A stretch of DNA of 64,000 nucleotides. Source: Chimonanthus salicifolius (Eukaryota; Streptophyta; Magnoliopsida; Laurales; Calycanthaceae). Below are positions 48,930 to 61,660 of this stretch, piece by piece. The stretch lies in the NCBI GenBank assembly GCA_013350335.1, contig CM023537.1, positions 12,195,884 through 12,259,883 of the forward strand. The letters run 5' to 3'. The notes below the pieces were generated by a model. The model saw only the letters and a program-made list of their open reading frames with translations, did no database searches and was not told where the DNA came from. How positions within the stretch are numbered: the stretch's first letter is position 1; every line of letters starts with the position of its first letter. A program made the position numbers and the translations under genes.

Positions 48930-49770
48930 TGCATTTTTTTTTGTCACTCAACTCTTTTTCTTTTCTTTTTTGTTTAAAAAAAATTATTAAAAAATAAGTG
49001 AAAATAAAAAAAATATAAAAAATCAAGGGTGAGTGTATATATATATATAAGTCTTAGACTTTTGAAAGTCGAAATTTCAATGCATCTTAAAAAATCGAAA
49101 AATGTTCTAAAATCTTGAAAAAATATCTAAAAATTTTATAAAAAAAGAAATCAATATGAAGAAATACCTACTATAAACTACATGTTCTCAAAATTTCCCC
49201 AGTGACATGTATCTTATAATTCATATTTTTTATTTTGTAAATTTTTTGAATTTCATAAAAATGAGGAAATATTAAAAATTACACAAAGGCCATAAAAATT
49301 CTACCAATCGTATTAAGAGATCTTCATTTAATTGTAGAAACATTTGTATATCATTCCATTCATTTTTTCAATAAGAAATTCGAAAATGGGAAGTATCTTA
49401 GAAATTCTAACTTTTATCAATTTTTCAAAAAAATCTTGAAAAATCAAACAGATACCCTACAAACTATATGAATGACATTAACATATCTCTATTGAATTTC
49501 ATAAGCATTTAATATTATTTTATAAAATGGCTTTCACAACAAACTCAAAATTTGAAATTACCTTATAACTAAAACTAAAAAATAACACAAAATAGTTACA
49601 ATAGATGAAAATAACTCAAAAATTGAATAACTTACTTTTAAATCTTTTCAAATTAAAAAAATCGTAAAAATAACATGAAAATCAATCAAAATCAATTTAA
49701 AAATAAAATTAATAAAATCAACATATTGTGTATCGGCCGATTCGATATGTAGCTGACGATCCACTCTACC
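48930..49770. repeat. Dispersed AT-rich repeat, copy B
   Basis: Collinear with 3100-3660 and ends gtgtatcggccgattcgata at about 49728-49748, near the equivalent position of the cggccgat motif of copy A. It lacks the SINE present in copy A. No reading frame of note. Confidence 0.55.
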
Positions 49771-50519
49771 CGTGAGAAAGGGCACCATTACTGAAGATCA
49801 ATGTGAAGACCATTTACTTCAACAAAACCTGAGGCCCTTTCGACCAGTCGAAGTTACTGTTGGATCTTGATGATTAGCCGTACAATCCAACCATTAGAAA
49901 TTTAGAGTCCTTCTAACGAATGATAGTAAGCCCCGTTGTTTGAGAAACCTGATTTCACTGTAGGGCCCACCCCCCCTCTCCTTGAGGTCCATTTGTCAAT
50001 GAATCTAAGCCGTTCAAAATGTTGTCTTCGCTAGATTTAGATCCAACATGCGTTGATGATGCTGATTTAAATAAAACGTAGTTTTCATGTTCAATCGAAC
50101 ATCATAATTTTTTTTGAAGACCAAAGTATTCAAGCGTCTCTCCTAAATTTTCAAGACATCCCACTAGACTCTTTCTATAGAGAAAGAAAAGAACAGCCCA
50201 ATTGACCTACCTAACTTCGCTAGATCCCACATGGTTGAGCGAGTCATATGGATAGTGAAACTTCTACTCCATCCAATCATCGTGGCCCCTGAATGTCAAC
50301 TACTATAAACCATTGATCCTTCACGGTATATATTACAAATCTAAAATGATCAAATGGACAAAGGTCCTTCCCTCCCATCCATGCGATCGCACACATGCCA
50401 CACAACTTTGTGGAGCCCAATCCTACACTTAGATGAGTCTGTCCCAGACTCTGTCGAAAGATAGAAGCCTGAGTTGGGACAGAAGTTTTTCTTCCCTACA
50501 CAATGTAGGTAAATTTGGG
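49771..50519. other. Intergenic, with SINE fragment at 50110-50185 (-)
   Basis: GC-richer than its surroundings, with no reading frame of note. At 50110-50185 a T-run then gaagaccaaagtattcaagc is the reversed tail of the 50520 SINE family. Confidence 0.5.
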
Positions 50520-50743
50520 AATCCAGAGGGAGTTGGCCTGACGGTCAAGAAGCTCCTCTAATGAAGAGAAATCTTGAGTTCAATTCACGCTCAAACCCCT
50601 CTGGGCCACTCCCCATGGGATTACTCCTCATCATTTAAACCTAATACGTGTGTGTAGGGAGGTGTGCACATGCTCCGAAGGATTTAGTCTGGTAAAGTCT
50701 CCTATGGATGAGACGTCTGAACACCTTCGGTCAAGAACAAAAA
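50520..50743 (+). mobile_element. Full-length SINE with 18-bp target duplication
   Basis: Flanked by aatgtaggtaaatttggg (50502-50519) and aatgtaggtaaacttggg (50744-50761), one mismatch in 18. It starts gggagttggcctgacggtca, has a B-box-like gagttcaattcac, then tgggccactccccatgggat, gtgtgtagggaggtgtgcac, and ends gaacaccttcggtcaagaac plus a7. It is the clearest full-length copy of this family here and sits 430 bp downstream of the kinesin stop codon. Confidence 0.85.
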
Positions 50744-51172
50744 AATGTAGGTAAACTTGGGGTTAAATAGCTAGTAGTGTCACACGGCACATCTATAGTG
50801 AATGCTAACACTACCATAGGAACATGTTAGGATTCTCACAAATTTCTGCTTTGTGTAAGAATACTAATGCTGATTACAAGCTAAAACGAAATCCAAGAGT
50901 TGAAAATATCTGCAGAGAAAAAAACGTGCTAACACAGACTTTGTTGAAGAGGTGCATAGGAATAACGTATAAATTCTAATACATCCAGACATACAATTCA
51001 TCCTTAAACTGAATTAAATTAACGGGAAAAAATAAACAAAGAAAGAGAGAACACATCTCATTTTACAGTAAGAACTATCTCCATAAAAATAATATTAACA
51101 GAATGAAACCTTTTTAAGTTGGAAAAGGCATCTGTTGTACAAAACATACATGACAATCTACTCACTTCACAT

Positions 51173-54100
51173 TCATGACATCGTTGACCGCGTGTCTTTC
51201 AGTGTTCCCAACTTCTCAAGCTCACCAACTACTTCCCTCAGAGAAGGAACTTTCATAGCCAAAGTTCTGTAGAGTCTTAAATAACGGGCTCGAGTTCCAT
51301 CAGCAGTCCTAGCAAGAGCCAGCAAACTCAGAGCCTCTGGGAGTTGGTTAAACACTTCCTTCATCTCTTCCAAACTCATGTCAGCAAGGACAGATGGCCT
51401 TGGAGCAACTCTTATGATCTCACCACCCTTGGGGTCCTGCACTCGAGCATCTGCTTTAATGACCAGCTCAGAATTGGAGTTCGCTCCACATTTAATGATA
51501 AATGGTGCTGTAGAACCAGTGTTGAACTGCAATACATTCCACTGTGACACCTCGGTCTCCATTCCAGAAACCCAATCTGCAGATGGTTGGGTGGTTCGGG
51601 CTTCCCCTTGAAGTTGGTCATCTTGTTCTGGTATAGACTGCCATTCATAGATTACAGGAAGTCAGAATTAACATCCTTTCGTGTGGGTTGCTGTTAGAAA
51701 AGAATGCTGTAGAAGTTCTACAGCTAATTTTCCATTTTCAAACATCAACATGATAGGATTAGGAACTTAAAAAATGCAGAGACAGTGTACACTAAATTGT
51801 TGAAGCTAATTTCCCGTCTATCTGAGATTATATGCACTTCAAAGGGTTCTCATTCTTTTGACTTAAATGGCAACCCCTCTAAGATCACTACTACAGTAAC
51901 AATAATGTGAACAGTAACAGCTCAAATGTCCTCTTAATGTAAACTACGGAGAAACCATAAAAAATATTTTTATGCTCCACGAAGAAGAGGTGGTGATGAA
52001 TAAGTTATCACCATTTTCTGTGAACTTTAAATCTGTTAGCTTGAACTCGTGAAGGTTGGCTTGGTGGTAAAGAACCCGCCTGAGATGCGGGAGGCCTTAG
52101 ATTCAGTCACTCTCAACAAAAAAGAGCCACTCTCCATAGTGTTACCCAGTGTGTGGATGTGGACACCTTGGTCTTCAAAAAAAAAATCTCTTAGCTTGGT
52201 ACATGAAACTAAGTTACAAAATGCAATTTTCCCCTATTCTCAATTAATGAGATTAAGATAAAATGTCAACATGCAGGTCGTCAAGGGAACTAAATTGGCT
52301 GCTTAATTTCCAAAATATGCTTGTTAATGGAGGAGACTGGAGAGTGCACAAGCCAACTTTCAGTAAATGTCTCACATGTTGAGTTCTTTCAAGTTTCGTT
52401 GTGAAAAGAAACTAAAAATAAATAAATAAATAACATCCACCACTAGGTGATAAGGATGTACCTCAATTATACTGCGGGCATCTGCAATTTGCTTCTGAGC
52501 ACATGGATGATCTATGCTGAGAAGTGAAGGCATCCTTTCTGAAAGTTCATTCAGAGAGGCAAGCAATGCTTTCTTTTTGCTCTTGATCAAAGCATTTTGA
52601 GATGCATGTCTCATTATATCCTGTAAAATGACAAAGTAGAAATTCATTCCCTGGAATCAAATAAAGTAGTCTCAAAAGGTAAGAGAATAAGAACTAGACC
52701 TTGACTTGCTTCAAGATTCCATCAAGGGATATAAGGGATGCCAACCGTGCATCTTCGGCTGCCGTAGAAGGATTGTAGATAGGTGAACCACCTTCTTCTT
52801 TTGTCAGCAAGGCTATGTCGCTTCGCATTTGTTGCAAAATCTAGCAACCATGTAAAGAATGAAGATCATATTGGGAAAATAACGAGACATCCACAACAAG
52901 CAGAGCACAGACTTGTAGTTCAAAAATGAGAAAAAAGCATACAAGATTTGCAGAAACCACATTTCTGGAAGACACATATTAAATAAACAGATGAACTTTA
53001 CAGAGCTCTAGACTGGCTTATACAATTATCTCAATTCTGATATGTTGAGCAGTTACCTTTTCTAGGTTGAACAAAACAGTGGGCAGCATCATAATTGAAC
53101 TACGGAGAGACTTAAAAAGGGGGAAAAAGTGCTGTCTTCAATCAATGATTAGAAAAGAGACAATCGGGGTAAATCACCACCAGGCATTTTCAAATCAGAA
53201 ATATTGACTAGAAATGATCTTATCCTGCTCATTATAAGTTGGGTTTTAATAAAAAAAAATAGTAAATGAATAAAAATTTGTGAGGAAGTTTGTCATAGTT
53301 CTTTGTAATCAACTTGTAAGTTCCTATCTAGGAGGGAATTCCATACTTTCCAAGGGTGAAGCCGCGTTCTACAGATGAAAACAAAATTTGTTGAAACCAA
53401 GAAACCACCATGAGGAAAAATAAATTCTGTTCATCCAAACCAATCATCAAGACGTCTTTGAACTTTCCACACTTTTCACAAGGGACGACTCCAAATCAAA
53501 CATTTAGATTTTGAGATGCATTTGACTTGTATACAGTAAGCATATAGCCAGCATTCATTCTGAGACAGGGTAAGAAGCGTCAGGTCTTTAATGGTGACAA
53601 AGGCTCCAATGTGAGTCATTGTTTACCTAATATTCTCAAAATAGCAGCCAAATTGAAACTAACAATAATTAAAAAAAAAAAAACAGATAGAACATCTGGT
53701 TGCCTTCCGTCTCAGGAAGCGAGAGGTTGCGGGTTCGAACCGCCATGGCCTAACCTTGGTGTGCCCTAGGGGTAGTGAGCTCACCCCTGGGGGTTTTACG
53801 CTGGGTATTCCGCGGTTTCCCACAAGTAATTCAAAAAAAAAAAACCAGACAACATCTTGGATGATTATTTTTAGGGTTTGGCCACATGAGAAGAATCGAA
53901 CTGACAAGAATCCATATACAAACATTTAGAGTCAAGTAGAAATAGCTACCTTCCTCCTCTTGTGATCAACAGATTCAAGGGCAGACCGCAGCTTATTTAC
54001 TTGTGTTGAGTCTTCTGCTGCCTCCATTGCCAAGGTACCTGCAATATCCTACAAAAGAGCAACGCACAGCCACTTGGTTCAGGTACAGAGTGTCATGGAA

Positions 54101-54664
54101 AATCAATTTAAAAATGCCTACATTTGGGTGGAAAGCCATCTTTCAAATGTAACAGGACTTGAACCCACATCCTTTGTTGTTAAGATAGCGAACACCTTCC
54201 AACTGTTCAGGCTCATCGAGATTACTAAACATCTCATGGTTTTTCACTCAGTTAAATATCTAAATTCTAAAACAGTATTTAAAATCTGTTTTTCTCACAT
54301 CAGCCAAACGGTGCAAATATTAAATTCACCAACTCTTTTTTGAAGCATTTAAAATCTTCTTCAACCAGAATACTCCAATACTGCAAAATTCAGTACAACG
54401 CTGAACTTGCAACTTTGCATCCTTTTTCTAAGAGCACTACTATGAAATTAATAGGGTTTTGAAGGACCAAAAAATCAACAGTAGACATAGTGCAATTCTA
54501 TCAAGTTCAATCCCATGGCTAGAGTCATTCAATCAAGGCAATTTTTTTATAAGTGTGATATGCACACAAAAATCTTTCAAACCCACCCAACCCCATGACT
54601 ATGGGTGGGCTCCTTATGGGGTATATAGCTGATCCTTTCCCCACACACACACACACACACACAC

Positions 54665-54699
<35 letters not shown>

Positions 54700-55637
54700 T
54701 AGGTATAGAAACTTTATCTCCAAAGAGAGGTCCTTCCTGAGGGACAATTTTATTTTGCCCCAACAGGGACCACCTGGGCACACTAGCACCCCTTCCCCCC
54801 TCACACCCATCTACCTCCTATTAATAGGATCCCAATCCAATTTGAAACCATTTTGAGTTAATCTCACTGTTGGATTGAAATTCACTCCAAATTGACACAA
54901 ATTTCACCTTTGACCTTTGGACCTTCGAAAATCATGGCTTCTAACATCGAATAGTTTCAAATTGGGTTGAGATCCAATTCATAGGGGATCTATGGGTGTG
55001 AGAGGGAAAGAGGGTGTTAGTGTGGCCTAGGTGTGGCAGCAACAGTGATTACCTAACACTTTTTCCCTTTTTAGCAAATGCTTTACAAGCTCTATGCCAT
55101 GTGGATGCTGTGTCCACCACTCTGCCTCACCAAATGGTTCTCAGTCATTTTTCTCTCTCTCTTATCAGTAAATGCTCCTTAGTCATTCCTTACTGTAAGC
55201 TAAAAAAAGGAATGAAAGTAACTTCACAGCTACAGTATTCCTAGGTAGCTAGCATAATTGAAATGCAAATATGATGGAATCTAACATTATGATAGAAACA
55301 GTTTCTAAAAAAACTAGGTTTTAAGTAAGGTAATCCTGCCTTAGAGCTAGGCGAGGTGCAAAATTAGTCAAGAGCACAGGCAAGGGCCCAGGCGCAACTA
55401 AGGTGTGCTTTTCACTACTGTAGCAAGAACAGAGAAGAAGTTTAACAACCATCAGATTGGCATAGAAGCCCCATTTCTTTCTTTAAAAATAAAACAATTT
55501 TAGTAATAAAAATTTCTATTAATGCTCCGTTGCATGAGTATGAAAAGCATGTGCAAAAAGACAGTACAAGGAGTTTGATTCAGCCAATCACAAAATATAG
55601 AATTCATAGATTCAGTATAATCTTTGTATAAATTTAG

Positions 55638-55724
<87 letters not shown>

Positions 55725-58700
55725 AAATGAAAGAAATGTAAAAAGAACACCAATGTACAATTTTTACTCTAAACAATCTAGTAAATAATGTTGCATTATT
55801 TCAGTTGGGTTACAGGAGGAGGAAGTGCATGACAGTGGTTTCATTTTCAAAAACAAGTAAATGGTACTAAGAATGCTAGAAGAATCTAATATCCAACGTA
55901 GAGACATGTTCAATATGGGCATGTCACCCATCTCAAAGAATCTATGAAAAATATGGTGTCATGGAAGTACCTTCAGGTGCTGTAACTGAGAAGTGTAAAC
56001 TCGCTTAGAATACTCGGATAAAAGCTGCCCTAAAGCATCTGTACTTGGAGGCTGCGCTGCACCAAGACCAGCCATCCATCCATCCATAATTGCTGTTGAA
56101 AGTAGTTCCAACTGCCCAGTTGCTCCTCCTACGGCATCAACACCAGTAACAGAGAGAAACTCAAAGTTCTCTGCAAGCCAAGATCTAATTTGGCGCTGCA
56201 GCTCTCCAGCTGGAGTATGCACAAAGAGGGCAGCAAGGGCTTTGTTTCCCATGGCAAAACTTTTAGCTTCTTCAGTTATTTCCCTGAGCTTTCCACCAGT
56301 CACATTCTGCCTCCATGTCTCCTGATCATTTAAATCCAGGCATTCTCACAATATAAGCATCCAATACCATTTTTGGTGGTATGGGAACACAATATTTGCT
56401 AAAAATAATGGTCGTGTTAAATACAATTTATGAACCCTGACTACTGTAACTAGCCAAGTACTCTTTAACAATCACTATAGGAAAGCTGGGTACCATTACC
56501 TGATCAATCCCTCGAAGCTTCAGGACAATAGATGAAAATTTGGATTTCTTCTCTTGTTTTATATTCACCTTAAAGCCTTGAATGTGCTCATCAATCAAAG
56601 AATTCCTCCCACTGGAATCATAACGCACTGGAGACCTACCAGGACTATTTCCCCGGCTGGAGCTTCTACTGCGACCGGTATTAGCCTTCTCTAGAAACCG
56701 CTCAACAGGTGAGACCTTGTGTCGCAATAGAAAATAGATAAAACTTCTCACTTTTACCTCCCACAAAAAACCAATGCTGTGTAGGCCCTGACCCTAACTG
56801 AAAATAAGTCTAGAATAAAAACTTCAAAAAAAAAAAAAAAAAGTTTTACTACCTTGATTGATTGCAGCTCTGGTGATCTAGCCAGCAAAGATCTTATATA
56901 GAGAATTCTAACGCGAGAAACAAGCATTGTATCCATTACCCTCCTCAGTTCTACTTTACGGATAAATGAAAAAACAGCATCTCTAATTTCAGCAAGTATT
57001 TCATGCTCTCGCGCGGCACCTGCTTTTATAACAGCAGCCAGTACCTATAAACATTCATAATAGCGCATTTGTCTTAAACTAAATGGAAAGGGAAATTAAG
57101 CATCAGAAAAAAAATAATAATAATAATTCCCAAGTTGTTTTACATTCTTTCATGCTGGGAGTTTGGAATGATTGTCATGCATTCTTCCCAATCAAATACT
57201 AAAACACTAGAATCCTCTCTTAATGAAATTCCATTACCATATCAAAGTAACAACAACAATATGCAAGAATACCAAAATCTATGATGTACTCCAAAAGGTG
57301 ACAGGTAAAATAACTTCAGATCATCATTAGACAAAAGTGATCACATCTTCCTCTAAGAAATAACACATGCAATAGAAACAACTGTTTTTTAAAGTAAAAA
57401 TAAATAAATAAATCAGCTTTACAAGCATGAGGTTACCAGCATCAAAAGTTTGTTTGCTCCATCAGCAACAGTTGCAGGACTATCATATTGATCAGGATCA
57501 AAATCCATCAGTGCAGCAGTCAAGTATTCTCCTGCTGGTGTCGTCTTTACTTTCTCAGAACCTGATTTGACTAGAGCAACTGTACTGTCATTGTTGTCGG
57601 TAGCTGATGCCAATGGAAGAACATCCATAACAAGCCCTTTGTTACTCTCAGTCCTGCCATCATATGAAAAAAAAAAATCACACTAGAACCATACTGAGTA
57701 TAAGCACCAGGTGAACCACCTTGCCAGCCCCACATCACACCACTGTCACTGACACCTTGCTGACCCTACCAAGTCTAACCACAACCATGTCACCCCCATC
57801 ATTTGATTGAATCCCTTTTAGTATACCTTTTTCACTATTGATTTCTGAAGCATTAAAGAGTCCACTACCAAAATCATCCATTATAACTGATTTTTAGGGA
57901 ACCCTTATCCATAAATAGACTTTTATGCATATAACCCTATATGGGGGTTCACACAAGGGTTCACATGTAATGGGTTTAGAAGTGATTAACCCCATCATAA
58001 AAAAGAGATAATAAATCATAGCCCTTTGCCTAATTATAAATGCTACTGTAAAAATAAGTATGAAACAAACTGGTAAAACATTTCCACTTTTTATTGGCTG
58101 CTTGATATACCTTCCCTGACCTCGTGACTCAACATGCACCACTCCTTTGACAGATGGACTAGATACCTGTAAAAATTGTCAGCAGTGAATGATAATTAGA
58201 AATTTCTACCATAATATGAACTGTATAATTTCTACAGAAAGTTCTTATATCATGACAATGTGGTACAGATCTGACAGGAATTCCATCTCTCTTTTTTTTC
58301 GTGTGGGGGTGTGGCGGTGATGGGGATAGGTAAACTGACTTGAAGCAGCAACATGTGGTCCAGGTTATGACGATGATTCAATGAACACCTTCAGTAAAAA
58401 AATAGATGATGGGTAGTAGCTCATTAAATGCATAATGACTACAAAATACAAGCACATGAATAAGTATTTTAATGGGACATATGAGTTCTGCTGAAGTGAT
58501 TAATCACCAGGTTAACTGTCAGATGTTGTTGATAGAACACCAAGTTCAACCACATGACAGGGAAATAAAAGGACTGTTTTATCATTGTGTGTCTATATTC
58601 TCCCAGTGTGTTCCAATATGCAAAGGGAAGCACCTGTCCATGGAAACAACAAGCTCAGGTTGAAGAGGAGAATTAATGAGTAGTGGAATTTGTCTTTCAT

Positions 58701-61331
58701 CAAGTTGCTGGATAGGCAAACTGTTTGGAAGATATTCTCGACAAGGGGGTCTGCTGAATGCTGAACAATCCTCAAGCATTAATGAAGGGTTGTTGTTGCT
58801 GCCCAATTGTAGGTTTCCTCTAACAGCTGCAAAGAAATATTAATCTAGGTTTTTTATTTAGAATTGTTTAGGCAGTACCAAATTCCATTTAAGAAATATT
58901 ACTGTGTGCACATGAGCAATATGTTGAAATACGTGGACCCACTTGGGACCCACTTACATGAGCAAAGAGCCTCAATGGCTCAAGAGCCAACAGCTTATTA
59001 TTATTATTATTTAAGACCCTAAAACGGATCTCTTTCTTGCAACCTATCTTCTCAACAAAAGTTCTTTTTGAAGTATTAGGGGAGCCTTTTATCGGTTGTC
59101 TAGGAAGAATCTCAATCCATATATATAGGGTTTAAGAAGGACAAGCACATGAAGAGAAATTCAAATTTTCAGAGATCCTAACTGGTAGAGAGCCTTTTGT
59201 TATTCTTCTTTTTCTTCCTGTTCTCTTTTTTTTCTAGACTACACCTGAATAAACTAAGCCCGCCATAGGCCTAGGTGAGACACAAATAGAACTAGAGCCA
59301 ACCGCATGGCCTAGACATGCACCCAGGTGCTCCTCCAACTACTATCGAAGATAAGAGAATAAATTCTCTCAATGGGTCAGATTCCTCTAATTGATAACAT
59401 CTGGCTAAAGATAAAATAGAATCAATGGTTCAATCCAAGAGGATGTTAACAAAACAAGACAAATCATATGCAGCCAAAGAATTTTATGTATAATGTACAC
59501 ATAACACCTTTACGTGCCAGAAAAACCACTTGTACGTTGATGCATATCCTCTTAAAAATGGCATATTTAATTGAGTGAAGAGGACAACCTGAGGAGATCC
59601 CTGCAGTGAAGCTTTCTCTGTCAATCTATCAAACAACTTCTCATTTTCTTCATGCAATCTCTGCAGAAATAGTACAAAAGTAAAGAACTACTACATAGGT
59701 GAAAAACTAGAAATGTTTGTAGGGAACCGCTTTCAGTGAGAAATAGTAATAGGCATGTAAGAAAAAATGTAAACAACAAGAAATGTATACATTGCTCTTC
59801 TCAAAGTCAAAATAGATGTTAGATTAAAATCCAGAGTAATGTTGCAAATAACTCAAAATCTAATTGAAAATAATTACTAGATTATTACCTTTCAAAAAAA
59901 CTTACTAGATTATTTATAGTCATGTAAAGTCTACAACCATGATAGAAAGGGGAAAAAGATAAAATGAGTTAAATACAAGCTACTGCATACCTCAATAAGT
60001 GAATCACGTTTTTCAAGTTCCTCTTCAAGTTTCTTGGTAACTACAGAAGTATTGAGGCTCTCCCCTGCTGACTTGGGAGTGGACAAAACTCCATTAGACC
60101 TAGACTCTGACCCAAGAGTTGACCTAGATTCGGTAGCATGCATGGCTTCATTGAGTTGTGATTCGATACTTTTAACTTTGGTCTAGACACGTGAAAAGGA
60201 AAAAGGGAAACATGGGAGTAAAACATTCATAACAAAAATAAAATAACACATAAGATTATCCCAAAATTGACATTTGTGACAAAAGGTTTAATGATTGAAT
60301 ATCTAAAATGGTAGGGAACTACTTTATAATGATTTTTTTTTCTTTGAATGATTGCTTTATGATGAATATTGATATCCACTATTTTTCTTGTAGCAAGATA
60401 TAGGGCATCTGAGGCTGCATGTCCAAATAACAAATGTATGTAATAAAGTTAACCATGAGAGGCCTAGGATATGGCCAAAATTTTTTTAAGGACTTATCAA
60501 TTTACATGAGGATAATATCACCCAAAAATTTTGCCTTGATTACAGATTTACTTAACAGACTTATACAGGTGTTTTGCCCAGCACAGCATGTTTCTTGTTA
60601 CATAAGGCATTCTAAGCATACAGCGCTTCTATATGTTAAGGGGGGAACATATGCATACACACACCACACCACACAGGCACACAAACAGAGAGGGGGAGAG
60701 AGGGGGAGGGAGAGAGAGAGAGAGAGGGACAATTCAGTCCAACCAGCAGCAATATCCATATCCTAGGACAATGTGAATGGCATTATGAGGGCAAGCCAGC
60801 CCCAAGTAAGATGATAATGATGATGATGATTATAATGAAAGACCAAAAAATATTCATAGCATGCAAAATGAACAGCGAGTCCACTGTAAAATTTATGTGC
60901 ACATGATTGTTTAGTGTTGATAATCCAAACAGAGTGATCTTTTTTCCAAAGCAGTGCAAAATGAGAGCCTCCTACATAATCATCCAATGGCAGTCCCACA
61001 ACACAGACTGCATAGAATTGTTTGCCAATAACTAGTTGACCAGTCTTATGACTGTTTATAATAAATAAATGGTTAACCCCACAGAAGTACAAACATTGCC
61101 AAAGGTAAGAGGAGTAACATATTTCATTAAAAAAAAAAATCAGATTCAAGCTTGAAAGCAGAAAACCAAAAACCTTAGCTCTACCTGCAAGGCCTGAATC
61201 TTCAAATCTCGTTCTTGTACCAGTATTTTCTGCTCTTGCTCAACTTGTAAAAGATTAGTAACTTGATTCCTAAACTGAGAATTCTGCTCTTTCTCAATTT
61301 TTAGCTTATCCATCAGCATTATATTTTCTGA
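51173..61331 (-). CDS. KIN-14 kinesin, KAC/KCA type, C-terminal part
   Basis: Minus strand, 5' part cut by the window edge. Coding exons from 5' to 3': 61185-61331, 59991-60182, 59589-59660, 58111-58166, 57437-57653, 56853-57044, 56500-56715, 55971-56321, 53950-54048, 52700-52840, 52462-52620, 51173-51637. They total 2307 nt, 768 codons plus stop, and phases agree throughout. I recognise the C-terminal region of Arabidopsis KAC1/KAC2 (KCA1/2, KIN-14A/B), plant kinesins needed for actin-based chloroplast movement and anchoring at the plasma membrane. Landmarks: coiled coil ENIMLMDKLKIEKEQNSQFR, ESQLNEAM, LHEENEKLFDRLTEKAS, GEYLTAALMDFDPDQY, MDTMLVSRVRILYIRSLLAR, RSRSSSRGNSPGRSPV, VTGGKLREITEEAKSFAMGN, DGWMAGLGA, and the end LAMKVPSLREVV. 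Family members are ~1270 aa, so about 500 residues including the motor domain lie to the right. Two further candidate exons are listed separately. Confidence 0.9.
52044..52186 (+). mobile_element. SINE in kinesin intron, target duplication visible
   Basis: tctgttagcttg (52032-52043) and tctcttagcttg (52187-52198) flank it, one mismatch in 12. It starts aactcgtgaaggttggcttg, carries ggtaaagaacccgcctgaga and ccactctccatagtgttacc, and ends acaccttggtcttc plus a10. It lies antisense to the kinesin gene in the last intron. Confidence 0.8.
53057..53110 (-). other. Candidate in-frame 54-nt cassette exon of the kinesin gene
   Basis: Between the exons ending HKRRK and starting ILQQMRSDIALL, a 54-nt phase-0 segment with no stop lies between a pyrimidine-rich acceptor (tttttaag) and a donor aag|gtaact. 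It would add 18 residues, SLRSSIMMLPTVLFNLEK. From memory, Arabidopsis family members join RRK directly to ILQQ, so this is either a lineage-specific or alternative microexon or a chance open stretch. Confidence 0.35.
53698..53844 (+). mobile_element. SINE in kinesin intron, tttggtgtgcc family
   Basis: Starts near the A-box end (gttgccttccgtctcagga), B box gcgggttcgaaccgcc, then taaccttggtgtgccctagg, gtagtgagctcacc, ggttttacgctgggtatt and caagtaattcaaaa plus a-run. It is the least decayed copy of this family here. Similar agaNNaacatct sequences at 53685 and 53847 suggest a target duplication. Confidence 0.75.
54643..54697. repeat. Compound (CA)n-(AT)n microsatellite
   Basis: About 11 CA units followed, after a short break, by about 16 AT units, inside a kinesin intron. 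Confidence 0.9.
55641..55709. repeat. (AT)n microsatellite, about 34 units
   Basis: An uninterrupted AT dinucleotide run followed by a T-run to about 55726, in the kinesin intron between the exons at 53950-54048 and 55971-56321. Confidence 0.9.
58634..58826 (-). other. Candidate alternative (frame-shifting) exon in kinesin intron
   Basis: On the minus strand a 193-nt segment bounded by acceptor ttgcag and donor acag|gtgctt is open in one frame with protein-like content (REYLPNSLPIQQLDERQIPL is part of it). It is not in phase with the preceding exon, which ends SPQ at phase 0: joined there it hits TAA after 15 codons. The direct join SPQ to VSSPSVKG (58166) matches the family, so this would be a poison exon, an exon of an alternative transcript, or a chance open frame. 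Confidence 0.25.
60690..60727. repeat. (GA)-rich microsatellite
   Basis: Purine-rich gagagg/gagaga run inside a kinesin intron, preceded by a (CA)-rich stretch at 60655-60685. Confidence 0.85.
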
Positions 61332-61660
61332 CTGCAAGAAACAAAGGAACCAGAACAGGTTAGTTTTGTGTTAGCCCATCATAGGAGCCTTATAATTGAG
61401 ATAGTCAACAATGATGCTTCTTAATGGCAGTCAGTCAAGAGTCACATTAAGGAGAAAAGGTAGTAGTCTATCCACCAATTTTTGGGCTGGGTCCCACAAG
61501 ATTGGATGGGATTTATATAGGAACACATCCAATAATTCATCCCATAGCCTCATGATTTTGGTCCCTAAAATTTGAAGCTTATAAGCCGTCGATTTTCCAT
61601 GGAAATCTCACAAATCTAGGATGAGTAGATAGGGGAGTCTAATAATCTCCTCCTGATGTG

